A stretch of DNA of 64,000 nucleotides from Pseudomonas orientalis (lineage in GTDB: Bacteria > Pseudomonadota > Gammaproteobacteria > Pseudomonadales > Pseudomonadaceae): the NCBI RefSeq assembly GCF_001439815.1, contig NZ_JYLM01000006.1:62001-126000 (forward strand), given 5' to 3'. Below are positions 40,023-47,558 of this stretch, one piece after another (within the stretch, counting starts at the first letter, position 1; every line of letters starts with the position of its first letter). The notes beneath the pieces are model-generated. The model did no database searches. It was not told the DNA's origin and saw nothing but the letters and a program-made list of their open reading frames with translations. Made by a program: the position numbers and the translations under genes.

Positions 40023-40469
40023 TTAAGCTGCTACCACGACAACGCGTACGGTGGCTTCAACTTCGGCGTGCAGGTGCACGGCTACGTCGAATTCGCCTAC
40101 GTTGCGGATGGTGCCGTTCGGCAGACGAACTTCGCTCTTCTGCACTTCAACGCCGGAGGCGGTCAGTGCATCAGCGATGTCGTGGGTGCCGATCGAACCG
40201 AACAGCTTGCCTTCGTCACCGGCGGTGGCAGTGATAGTCACTTCCAGCTCAGCCAGTTGGGCAGCGCGAGTTTCGGCCGACGCTTTTTTGTCTGCTGCGG
40301 CTTTTTCCAGCTCAGCGCGACGCTCTTCAAACGCAGCCAGGTTGGCAGCGGTTGCAGCGGTGGCTTTGCCGTATGGCAGCAGGTAGTTACGACCGTAGCC
40401 GGCCTTAACGTTCACTTTGTCGCCCAGGTTGCCCAGGTTGGCGACTTTTTCCAGAAGGATCAGTTGCAT
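40023..40469 (-). CDS. rplI: 50S ribosomal protein bL9
   Basis: The 148-residue protein begins MQLILLEKVANLGNLGDKVN, the typical L9 N-terminal domain, followed by the signature GYGRNYLLPYGKA, the long connecting helix (residues about 40-75) and the C-terminal domain. L9 binds 23S rRNA domain V and helps keep the reading frame. It is the last gene of the rpsF-rpsR-DUF2232-rplI set. Confidence 0.98.
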   Translation of the reverse strand: MQLILLEKVANLGNLGDKVNVKAGYGRNYLLPYGKATAATAANLAAFEERRAELEKAAADKKASAETRAAQLAELEVTITATAGDEGKLFGSIGTHDIADALTASGVEVQKSEVRLPNGTIRNVGEFDVAVHLHAEVEATVRVVVVAA

Positions 40470-40487
40470 GTGAAAATCCTCTAACTT

Positions 40488-41381
40488 TTAACCTTCACCG
40501 TTCGCGCTATCGGCATCTTTCGACGCCAGACGTCCGCGAAAATCAATCAGGCCGTCGACAATGGCCAAGACCACGAGTAACGGATAGATCAGCTGCATGA
40601 ACAGCAACAGCGTGACGTACAACCCCACCAGCCAGAACCTGGCCAGGCGCTTTCGCGCCACCAGCCCATGAATCAGGGCCAGCCCGGCAAACACCAGCGG
40701 TACGCTGCAAATCGGCGCCAGCAAGGCCATCTGTGGACCGAAGTTCGGTCCGACAACCATGCACGCCAGCAGCAACATCGCCGGCCCCGCTGGGATTCTG
40801 ATACTGCGAAACTCGCGACCAAAACCACCCGGGTTGTACAACAACGCCTGCCAATAACGCCCAAGAATCAGGCTCAGCACGCTGACAACCTGCAGCAAAG
40901 CCGCAATCAGGCCGGTCAGGACCGGAGCAATCAGTGACGCAAACCGCGCTCGCTCATCTACCGACAACTGCTGGTAGAGATCCCCGAGGGCCAGCGGCAG
41001 GATCTTGACGATCTCCTGCGCCAGCGCCTCGATCTGCGGGCGGAAAGCCGCGCCAAGCATCACTGAGTACACCAACCCCACTGCCACGCTGACCAGCAGC
41101 GTACGGACCCAGGACTCGCTTGCGCGCAAAACCAACGCAAGGCTCGATGACCCCAGCAGTACCAGAAGTACCCGTGGATCACCCATTTGCAGCCACCAGA
41201 TCAAGGCCGGCAACAAACCCAGGGCAAGAACGCCAAGGGCGTCCTTCAAACCGCGCCGCAGGAGCACAAGGCAACCTGCGGCAGCACCCAACCAATAAAG
41301 CAACGGCAATGCCGCACAGCCAGCCACTACCAGAGTGGCCTGCATACGACCGCGCATGATGAACTCAGCTAAGGCGCGCAT
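40488..41381 (-). CDS. DUF2232 / YybS-like integral membrane protein
   Basis: The 297-residue protein has about eight membrane segments (for example TLVVAGCAALPLLYWLGAA, VLLVLLGSSSLALVL and LLFMQLIYPLLVVLAIVDGL), and a short charged tail. It matches the DUF2232 family, which occurs in this exact position between rpsR and rplI in pseudomonads. The family's function is unknown; Firmicutes relatives are called YybS. It lies 18 bases before rplI and 36 bases after rpsR. Confidence 0.85.
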   Translation of the reverse strand: MRALAEFIMRGRMQATLVVAGCAALPLLYWLGAAAGCLVLLRRGLKDALGVLALGLLPALIWWLQMGDPRVLLVLLGSSSLALVLRASESWVRTLLVSVAVGLVYSVMLGAAFRPQIEALAQEIVKILPLALGDLYQQLSVDERARFASLIAPVLTGLIAALLQVVSVLSLILGRYWQALLYNPGGFGREFRSIRIPAGPAMLLLACMVVGPNFGPQMALLAPICSVPLVFAGLALIHGLVARKRLARFWLVGLYVTLLLFMQLIYPLLVVLAIVDGLIDFRGRLASKDADSANGEG

Positions 41382-41417
41382 GCATTCAATCCCTTACTAC
41401 TTGTCGACTGCCCGGTC

Positions 41418-41648
41418 TCAGCGGCCGTGGCTGTCGGTGTAGGCCAGCAGGGCCAGGAAGCGGGCGCGCTTGATAGCGGTGGCCAGCTGACGCTGATAAC
41501 GTGCTTTGGTACCGGTGATACGGCTTGGAACGATTTTGCCGGTCTCGGATACGTAGGCTTTCAGAGTGTTGAGATCTTTGTAATCGATCTCTTTCACGTC
41601 TTCAGCGGTGAAGCGGCAGAATTTACGACGACGGAAGAAACGTGCCAT
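41418..41648 (-). CDS. rpsR: 30S ribosomal protein bS18
   Basis: This is a 76-residue protein beginning [20 protein letters not shown], with the family stretch [21 protein letters not shown] and a basic C-terminal region. S18 binds the 30S platform as a heterodimer with S6, encoded immediately upstream. An AAGGAG site precedes the ATG. Confidence 0.98.
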
Positions 41649-41676
41649 TTGATAGGCTCCTTAAAAGGTCCGTGGA

Positions 41677-42099
41677 TTACTCGTCAGCGTTATCGCTGTT
41701 GTCGCTGTCATCACTATCAGCGCTATCAGCGCCTTCGTGCTCAGGACGGTCGCGACGCTCACGGCGCTCACTGCGGTTTTCTTCAGCCTTGAGCATCTCG
41801 GATTGGCCGGTAACGGCTTCTTCGCGACGGATGACCAGGTTACGGATCACTGCATCGTTGTAGCGGAAGTTGTCTTCCAGCTCGGCCAGGGCCTTGCCGG
41901 TGCATTCAACGTTCAGCATCACGTAGTGAGCCTTGTGAACATTGTTGATTGCGTAGGCCAGTTGACGACGGCCCCAATCTTCCAGACGGTGGATTTTGCC
42001 GCCGTCTTCTTCGATCAGCTTGGTGTAACGCTCAACCATGCCGCCGACTTGCTCGCTTTGATCCGGGTGGACCAAAAAGATGATTTCGTAATGACGCAT
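41677..42099 (-). CDS. rpsF: 30S ribosomal protein bS6
   Basis: The 140-residue protein begins MRHYEIIFLVHPDQSEQV, has the S6 core with LEDWGRRQLAYAINNVHKAHYV, and ends in a long acidic Asp/Ser/Asn-rich tail typical of Pseudomonas S6. Such tails are extended by the glutamate ligase RimK in related bacteria, but here the C-terminus is Asp/Ser-rich and ends DNADE. It starts the ribosomal-protein operon, and a possible S6:S18 binding hairpin lies in its leader. Confidence 0.98.
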   Translation of the reverse strand: MRHYEIIFLVHPDQSEQVGGMVERYTKLIEEDGGKIHRLEDWGRRQLAYAINNVHKAHYVMLNVECTGKALAELEDNFRYNDAVIRNLVIRREEAVTGQSEMLKAEENRSERRERRDRPEHEGADSADSDDSDNSDNADE

Positions 42100-42122
42100 G
42101 AATGCTCCTTACGGGTTGTAGC

Positions 42123-42143
42123 CTGCCGCTCAAAAACGGTCAG
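42123..42143 (-). promoter_or_regulatory. Possible S6:S18 autoregulatory hairpin in the rpsF leader
   Basis: On the minus strand CTGACCG-TTTTTGAG-CGGCAG forms a small hairpin with a bulged A, ending about 24 bases before the rpsF ATG. Known S6:S18-binding leaders carry a CCG trinucleotide at the end of such a stem. The match is short, so this is tentative. Confidence 0.3.
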
Positions 42144-42312
42144 ACAAGGAGTGAATGACACTTATGGATCTTGCCGCAGGGGAGGCACATGCGTGCCTGC
42201 CAGGTGGGCAAGGGGCGCAATTGTAGAGAAGGGGGAGAACGGGCGCAAGGTGATTGGTGATTATTTGAACAATCTCCCAAACACCACAAAAGCAAATGTG
42301 TGGCTTGCCTAC
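42144..42312. other. Upstream part of the rpsF promoter region
   Basis: No gene is visible. It contains an inverted repeat at about 42181-42200 (GGAGGCAC with GTGCCTGCC) that may be the end of the rlmB transcript, and the rpsF promoter must be here. Confidence 0.3.
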
Positions 42313-42410
42313 TGTAGGAGCGAGCTTGCTCGCGAAAAACGCCAATATAATACGCGCATCCTGAATGAACGCGGCGCCTGTGAGTTTTTCGCGAGCAAGC
42401 TCGCTCCTAC
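42313..42410. repeat. REPIN, GAGCGAGCTTGCTCGC type
   Basis: Inverted arms at 42313-42336 and 42387-42410 with a spacer containing CTGAATGAACGCGGCGCC, shared in part with the REPINs at 20340 and 21426. It lies between rlmB and rpsF. Confidence 0.9.
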
Positions 42411-42438
42411 TAGGATTGGGGCAAAACCCACATTTTAA

Positions 42439-43194
42439 TCACTTCTTGGCCTTGGCCTTGGCACCACGCTGACGCCGGGCTTCGAACAGGCATACGCCCG
42501 TCGCCACCGATACGTTCAGGCTGCTGACACTGCCGGCCATCGGCAGGTGCACCAGGTAATCGCAATGCTCGCGGGTCAAGCGACGCATGCCCTTGCCTTC
42601 GGCGCCCATGATCAGAATGGTCGGGCCGGTGAGGTCCTGGTCGTAGATGCTGACTTCGGCCTCGCCTGCCGTGCCGACAATCCACAGGCCACGCTGCTGA
42701 AGCTTCTCCAGGGTGCGCGCCAGGTTGGTCACGGCCACCAGCGGAATCACTTCCGCCGCGCCGCAGGCCACTTTACGCACGACCGGCGTGAGCGTGGCCG
42801 ACTTGTCTTTGGGCACGATCACCGCCAGCGCGCCGGCCGCATCCGCCGAACGCAGGCAGGCGCCGAGGTTGTGTGGATCGGTCACGCCGTCCAGCACCAG
42901 CAGCAACGGCGCGCCTTCGGTGCGGTCGAGCAGCTCGTCGAGCATGGCTTCGCCCCACACCTGGCTCGGGCTGACGTCGGCAACCACGCCCTGGTGAACG
43001 CCTTCTACCCACACGTCCATTTCACGGCGCTCGGCCTGGCCGATGGCAACCTTGTTCTGGGTGGCGAGTTCGACCAGCGCCTGCACGCGTGGCTCGCTGC
43101 GACCTTCCGCCAGCCACACCTGCTTGACGCGCTTGGGGTGGTGACGCAGCAGTGCTTCTACGGCATGCACGCCGTAGATTTTTTCCAGACTCAT
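42439..43194 (-). CDS. rlmB: 23S rRNA (guanosine-2'-O-)-methyltransferase RlmB
   Basis: This is a 251-residue SPOUT methyltransferase. The N-terminal substrate-binding domain (YGVHAVEALLRHHPKRVKQV) is followed by the three TrmH motifs: DPHNLGACLRSADAAG, LIMGAEGKGM and SSLNVSVATGVCLFEA. RlmB methylates G2251 of 23S rRNA. Its start overlaps the rnr stop by four bases, as in many gamma-proteobacteria. Confidence 0.96.
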   Translation of the reverse strand: MSLEKIYGVHAVEALLRHHPKRVKQVWLAEGRSEPRVQALVELATQNKVAIGQAERREMDVWVEGVHQGVVADVSPSQVWGEAMLDELLDRTEGAPLLLVLDGVTDPHNLGACLRSADAAGALAVIVPKDKSATLTPVVRKVACGAAEVIPLVAVTNLARTLEKLQQRGLWIVGTAGEAEVSIYDQDLTGPTILIMGAEGKGMRRLTREHCDYLVHLPMAGSVSSLNVSVATGVCLFEARRQRGAKAKAKK

Positions 43195-45821
43195 GACTTG
43201 GCCTTAGGTTTGCGCGACCCGCCGCTTTTCGCAGGGGCCGAACCCGCTTTAGGCGGGCCTTTACGGTGTTTACTCGGTTTGCTCGACGGTTTTTCCGCCC
43301 CTTGGGACTTTCCCCCAGACGCCGCTTTACCACCGCTTTTGGCTTCGCTGAGCAACTGCTGCTTCAACTCGCGACTCTTGCGCAGCTCGGCGTTTTTTGC
43401 CGCGGCATCGCTTGGGCGGTAGGCCTCAGGGGCCTTGTCCTTGGCCGAAGAACGACGACCGGCCTTGGCAGGTGCTGGCTCGGCAGCCGTCTTCGTGCCG
43501 GAAGCCTTGCCTTTGGAAGCCGGCGCTGCGGTTTCGCTGCCACGCTTTTTGCGGCCGGCCGGCTCTGCGGGTTTGTCAGGCATGCCGAAGTCGATCTTGC
43601 GCTCGTCCAGGTCGACACGCATGACCTGCACTTCCACGGTATCGCCCAGGCGGAAGCTGCGACCGCTGCGCTCGCCCGCCAGGCGGTGGTGCACAGGATC
43701 GAAGTGGTAGTAGTCACCCGGCAAGGCGGTGACGTGCACCAGACCCTCGACGTAAATATCGGTCAGTTCCACGAACAGCCCGAAACCGGTCACGGCGGTG
43801 ATCACACCCGGGAACGACTCGCCCACGCGATCCTTCATGAACTCGCACTTGAGCCAGTTCACCACGTCGCGGGTGGCTTCGTCGGCGCGGCGCTCGCTCA
43901 TGGAGCACTGCTCGCCCAATTGCTCAAGGGCCGCTTCGTCGTACGGATAGATCCGCGCCTTCGGAATGGTCATGGCACCGGCGCGCTTGACGTGCGGGGT
44001 GTCCTGCCTGGAGTGGATCACGCTGCGGATCGCGCGGTGCGTGAGCAAATCCGGGTAACGACGGATCGGCGAGGTGAAGTGGGTGTACGCCTCGTAATTC
44101 AGGCCGAAGTGGCCCTGATTATCGGCGCTGTACACCGCCTGGCTCAACGAGCGCAGCATCACGGTCTGGATCACGTGGTAATCCGGACGGTCCTTGATGC
44201 TGGCCAGCAGGGCCTGGTAATCCTTCGGCGACGGGCCATCCTTGCCTTTGTGCAGGGACAGGCCGAGTTCGCCGAGGAACGCACGCAATTTTTCCAGACG
44301 CTCCGGCGGCGGACCGTCGTGGACGCGGTACAGCGCAGGAATCTCATGCTTCTTCAGGAATTCAGCAGTGGCCACGTTGGCCGCCAGCATGCATTCCTCG
44401 ATCAGCTTGTGCGCGTCGTTACGGGTGGTCGGGGTGATGGCGGCAATCTTGCGCTCGGAACCGAAGACAATCCGGGTTTCCTGAGTTTCAAAATCGATCG
44501 CTCCACGGGTATGACGGGCACCCAGCAGCACCTTGTACAGCGAGTACAGCTGCTTGAGGTGCGGCACCACGTCGGCGTATTCGCTGCGCAGGGCCTTGGC
44601 TTCGCTGGTCTTCGGCGTTTCCAGAATGGTGCTGACCTTGTTGTAGGTCAGGCGCGCCTGGGAGTGGATCACCGCTTCATAGAACTGGTAATCGGTCATT
44701 TCGCCGGTTTTCGAGATAGTCATCTCGCACACCATGGCCAAACGGTCGACTTTCGGGTTCAGCGAGCACAGTCCGTTGGACAGTTGCTCGGGCAGCATCG
44801 GAATCACGCGCTCAGGGAAGTACACGGAGTTGCCGCGCACCTGGGCTTCGTTATCCAGGGCCGAACCGATCTTCACGTAGCTGGACACGTCGGCAATCGC
44901 GACATACAGCTTCCAACCGCCGGAGAACAGGCGCAGCTTGCCCGGCTTGGCTTCACAGTAGACCGCATCGTCGAAGTCGCGGGCATCTTCGCCGTCGATG
45001 GTGACGAACGGCAGATGGCGCAGGTCGATGCGTTTTTCTTTGTCTTTGTCTTCGACTTCCGGCTTGAGCTTGGCGGCTTCCTTGAGCACGGCATCCGGCC
45101 AGACGTGAGGAATATCGTAGGTGCGTAGCGCCACGTCGATTTCCATGCCCGGCGCCATGTAGTTGCCGACCACTTCAACGATATCGCCCTGGGGCTGGAA
45201 GCGCGCAGTCGGCCAGTGGGTGATTTTCACCTCGACGAACTGGCCGACCTTGGCGGCGCCATTGCGGCCCGGGGTGATCAGCACTTCCTGCTGGACCTTC
45301 GGGTTATCCGGCACGACAAAGCCGATGCCGCCCTCTTCGAAGTAACGACCGACGATGGACTCGTGGGCACGGGACACCACTTCGACGATCACGCCTTCGC
45401 GACGACCACGACGGTCCAGGCCGCAAACACGCGCCAGGGCACGGTCGCCATCGAACACCAGGCGCATCTGCGCGGGGCTCATGAACAGGTCGTCACTGCC
45501 GTCATCCGGGATCAGGAAGCCGAAGCCGTCCCGATGGCCGGCGATGCGGCCCAGGATCAGGTCGAGCTTGTCGACCGGCGCGTAAGTGCCGCGGCGGGTA
45601 TAGATCAACTGAGCATCGCGCTCCATCGCACGCAAACGGCGGCGCAGGGCTTCGAGCTGGTCTTCGGTGGTCAGACCGAACTCTTCAACCAGCTGCTCGC
45701 GGCTAGCAGGCGAACCACGATCGGCGAGGTGCGCCAGGATCAGTTCACGGCTAGGAATAGGGTTTTCATATTTTTCCGCTTCACGAGCGGCCTCGGGATC
45801 GAGGGACTGCCAATCGGCCAT
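43191..45821 (-). CDS. rnr: Ribonuclease R
   Basis: The 876-residue exoribonuclease has an N-terminal winged helix-like region, two cold-shock domains (residues about 85-230), the RNB catalytic domain with the metal-binding aspartates in TIDGEDARDFDDAVY near residue 280, and an S1 domain (GVITAVTGFGLFVELTDIYV) near residue 655. The tail of about 150 residues is rich in Lys, Ala, Ser and Pro, as in other RNase R proteins, where it helps bind structured RNA and ribosomes. It degrades structured RNA 3' to 5'. It is co-transcribed with rlmB. Confidence 0.97.
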   Translation of the reverse strand: MADWQSLDPEAAREAEKYENPIPSRELILAHLADRGSPASREQLVEEFGLTTEDQLEALRRRLRAMERDAQLIYTRRGTYAPVDKLDLILGRIAGHRDGFGFLIPDDGSDDLFMSPAQMRLVFDGDRALARVCGLDRRGRREGVIVEVVSRAHESIVGRYFEEGGIGFVVPDNPKVQQEVLITPGRNGAAKVGQFVEVKITHWPTARFQPQGDIVEVVGNYMAPGMEIDVALRTYDIPHVWPDAVLKEAAKLKPEVEDKDKEKRIDLRHLPFVTIDGEDARDFDDAVYCEAKPGKLRLFSGGWKLYVAIADVSSYVKIGSALDNEAQVRGNSVYFPERVIPMLPEQLSNGLCSLNPKVDRLAMVCEMTISKTGEMTDYQFYEAVIHSQARLTYNKVSTILETPKTSEAKALRSEYADVVPHLKQLYSLYKVLLGARHTRGAIDFETQETRIVFGSERKIAAITPTTRNDAHKLIEECMLAANVATAEFLKKHEIPALYRVHDGPPPERLEKLRAFLGELGLSLHKGKDGPSPKDYQALLASIKDRPDYHVIQTVMLRSLSQAVYSADNQGHFGLNYEAYTHFTSPIRRYPDLLTHRAIRSVIHSRQDTPHVKRAGAMTIPKARIYPYDEAALEQLGEQCSMSERRADEATRDVVNWLKCEFMKDRVGESFPGVITAVTGFGLFVELTDIYVEGLVHVTALPGDYYHFDPVHHRLAGERSGRSFRLGDTVEVQVMRVDLDERKIDFGMPDKPAEPAGRKKRGSETAAPASKGKASGTKTAAEPAPAKAGRRSSAKDKAPEAYRPSDAAAKNAELRKSRELKQQLLSEAKSGGKAASGGKSQGAEKPSSKPSKHRKGPPKAGSAPAKSGGSRKPKAKS

Positions 45822-45982
45822 TAGAGAGTTTTCACCTTGTCTATATGCGGGTTAGTTTGGCATACGCGTATTGAAACGGGAAATTTCAGACGTCATCAAG
45901 CCTTTTAAAGCCCTTTGCAGCCCCCGGCGCGCACCTTGCCCGACCATTGGCGAAATTTTCCAGGCTTTTTTCATGGCAGGGG

Positions 45983-46011
45983 TTTACAGCACAAATATCG
46001 CTCCGTATAGT
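45983..46011 (+). promoter_or_regulatory. Sigma70 promoter of the first tRNA-Leu gene
   Basis: TTTACA and TATAGT are separated by exactly 17 bases and followed by a GC-rich discriminator GCGCGCC, typical of stringently controlled tRNA promoters. The tRNA begins 36 bases later. Confidence 0.8.
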
Positions 46012-46046
46012 GCGCGCCATCGACGACGGCAACGTTGTCAGATAAT

Positions 46047-46133
46047 GCCTAGGTGGTGAAATTGGTAGACACGCCAGCTTCAGGTGCTGGTGATCGCAAG
46101 GTCGTGGAAGTTCGAGTCTTCTCCTGGGCACCA
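46047..46133 (+). tRNA. tRNA-Leu (anticodon CAG), copy 1
   Basis: The 87-base gene folds as a class II tRNA with a long variable arm. The acceptor GCCTAGG pairs with CCTGGGC (one T-G pair), the anticodon stem CCAGC/GCTGG encloses loop TTCAGGT with anticodon CAG, the T-arm is GAAG-TTCGAGT-CTTC, and the discriminator A plus CCA are encoded. It reads CUG, the main leucine codon of high-GC pseudomonads. Confidence 0.95.
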
Positions 46134-46143
46134 AATTCAGATC

Positions 46144-46166
46144 AAACCCGCGAAAGCGGGTTTTTT
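46144..46166 (+). terminator. Terminator of the first tRNA-Leu gene
   Basis: The stem AAACCCGC/GCGGGTTT with a GAAA loop and a T-run begins 11 bases after the tRNA 3' end. Confidence 0.9.
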
Positions 46167-46223
46167 CGTTTCAGACCTTTGATTTTTAACGGAAAATTTG
46201 ATTTATATTTTTCGAATCAGGGG

Positions 46224-46252
46224 TTTACAGATCAAAACGCCCGCCGTATAGT
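46224..46252 (+). promoter_or_regulatory. Sigma70 promoter of the second tRNA-Leu gene
   Basis: TTTACA and TATAGT with a 17-base spacer repeat the upstream promoter almost exactly, in the second copy of the 241-base duplication. The spacer sequence has diverged. Confidence 0.8.
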
Positions 46253-46287
46253 TCGCCCCATCAACAGCGGCAACGTTGCTTGATAAT

Positions 46288-46374
46288 GCCCAGGTGGTGA
46301 AATTGGTAGACACGCCAGCTTCAGGTGCTGGTGATCGCAAGGTCGTGGAAGTTCGAGTCTTCTCCTGGGCACCA
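46288..46374 (+). tRNA. tRNA-Leu (anticodon CAG), copy 2
   Basis: This is identical to copy 1 except for the acceptor base C in GCCCAGG, which makes a C-G pair where copy 1 has T-G. The anticodon is CAG and CCA is encoded. It starts 241 bases after copy 1 and has its own promoter and terminator. Confidence 0.95.
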
Positions 46375-46384
46375 AATTCAGATC

Positions 46385-46407
46385 AAACCCGCGAAAGCGG
46401 GTTTTTT
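46385..46407 (+). terminator. Terminator of the second tRNA-Leu gene
   Basis: The same AAACCCGC/GCGGGTTT hairpin with GAAA loop and T-run as after copy 1, 11 bases beyond the tRNA end. Confidence 0.9.
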
Positions 46408-46532
46408 CGTTTCCGGGGTTTGAACATTCAGTTCGAAAACTTCACCCGCGATCACCCCTCTGGTCCGCACTTGAGAAGCTTTATCGTTTATCCTTGTAGT
46501 GATTTGTTGCACATAAGCGAGGAACACTTCGG

Positions 46533-47558
46533 ATGATGATCCGCGATAACCGACTCAAGACATCCCTTCTGCGTGGCCTGACCCTTACCCTGCTCGGCCT
46601 GACTCTGCTCTCCCCCAACGCCTATTGCGCCGACAAGATCTCCCTGACCCTCTACAACGGCCAGCACAAAGAAGTCGGCGATGAACTCGCCAAAGCCTTT
46701 GAAGCCAAGACCGGCATTCACGTCAATGTACGCAAAGGCAGCAGCAACCAACTGGCCAGCCAGGTCGTCGAGGAAGGTGACCGCTCCCCCGCCGACGTGA
46801 TCTATACCGAAGAATCGCCGCCGCTGAACAAACTCGGCGAGCAAGGCTTGCTGGCGAAGATCGATGCCAGCACCCTCGACGTGCTGCCCAAGGATTACGT
46901 CGGCAGCAATGGCGACTGGATGGGCGTGACCGCACGCACCCGCGTCGTCGCCTTCAATCCCAAGCTGATCGCCGAAAAGGACCTGCCCAAATCGGTGCTG
47001 GATTTCGCCGGCCCCGAATGGCAAGGCAAGGTTGGCTTCGTGCCCACCAGCGGCGCATTCCAGGAACAGGCGGTAGCGATCATCAAGCTGCACGGGCGTG
47101 AAGCCGCTGAAGAATGGCTGACCGGCCTGCGCGCCTTCGGCAAGGTGTACAGCAATAATATGGTTGCGCTCAAAGCCGTGGAAAACGGTGAAGTGGCCAC
47201 CGTGCTGGTGAACAACTATTACTGGTTTGCCTTGAAGAAAGAAAAAACCAACCTCGACTCCCAATTGCACTATTTCACCGACGGCGATGCCGGCGGCCTG
47301 ATTACAGTGTCTTCGGCGGCCGCGCTGAAAACCAGCAAACACCCCAAGGAAGCCCAGCAACTGCTGGCATTCATGGCCAGTGAAGAAGGCCAGCGCGTGA
47401 TCACCAACACCTCGGCCGAATACCCGTTGCGCAAGGGCATGGAGTCCAACCGCGGCCTCAAGCCTTTCAGCGAACTGCAACCGCCGAAAGTCACCCCGGC
47501 CGACCTGGGCAATGCCGAAGAAGCCCTGGAACTGGAACGTGACGTTGGCCTGAACTGA
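46533..47558 (+). CDS. Periplasmic ferric-iron-binding protein (FbpA/HitA type)
   Basis: The 341-residue protein has a signal peptide (residues about 10-33, ending NAYCA) and the mature start DKISLTLYNGQHKEVGDELA. The family iron-site tyrosines appear in VNNYYWFALKK near residue 227-232, and the N-lobe has VYTEESPPLNKLGEQGLL (here IYTEESPP). Such proteins bind Fe3+ and deliver it to an FbpB/SfuB-type permease, which is the next gene with a one-base overlap. Start M1 (46533) and M2 (46536) are both possible after GAGGA. Related proteins bind putrescine or thiamine, but the tandem tyrosines favour iron. Confidence 0.85.
   Translation: MMIRDNRLKTSLLRGLTLTLLGLTLLSPNAYCADKISLTLYNGQHKEVGDELAKAFEAKTGIHVNVRKGSSNQLASQVVEEGDRSPADVIYTEESPPLNKLGEQGLLAKIDASTLDVLPKDYVGSNGDWMGVTARTRVVAFNPKLIAEKDLPKSVLDFAGPEWQGKVGFVPTSGAFQEQAVAIIKLHGREAAEEWLTGLRAFGKVYSNNMVALKAVENGEVATVLVNNYYWFALKKEKTNLDSQLHYFTDGDAGGLITVSSAAALKTSKHPKEAQQLLAFMASEEGQRVITNTSAEYPLRKGMESNRGLKPFSELQPPKVTPADLGNAEEALELERDVGLN

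Noticed and set aside
46053..46536. Two short plus-strand frames starting MVKLVDTPASGAG and similar
   Set aside because: They are translations of the tRNA-Leu genes themselves.
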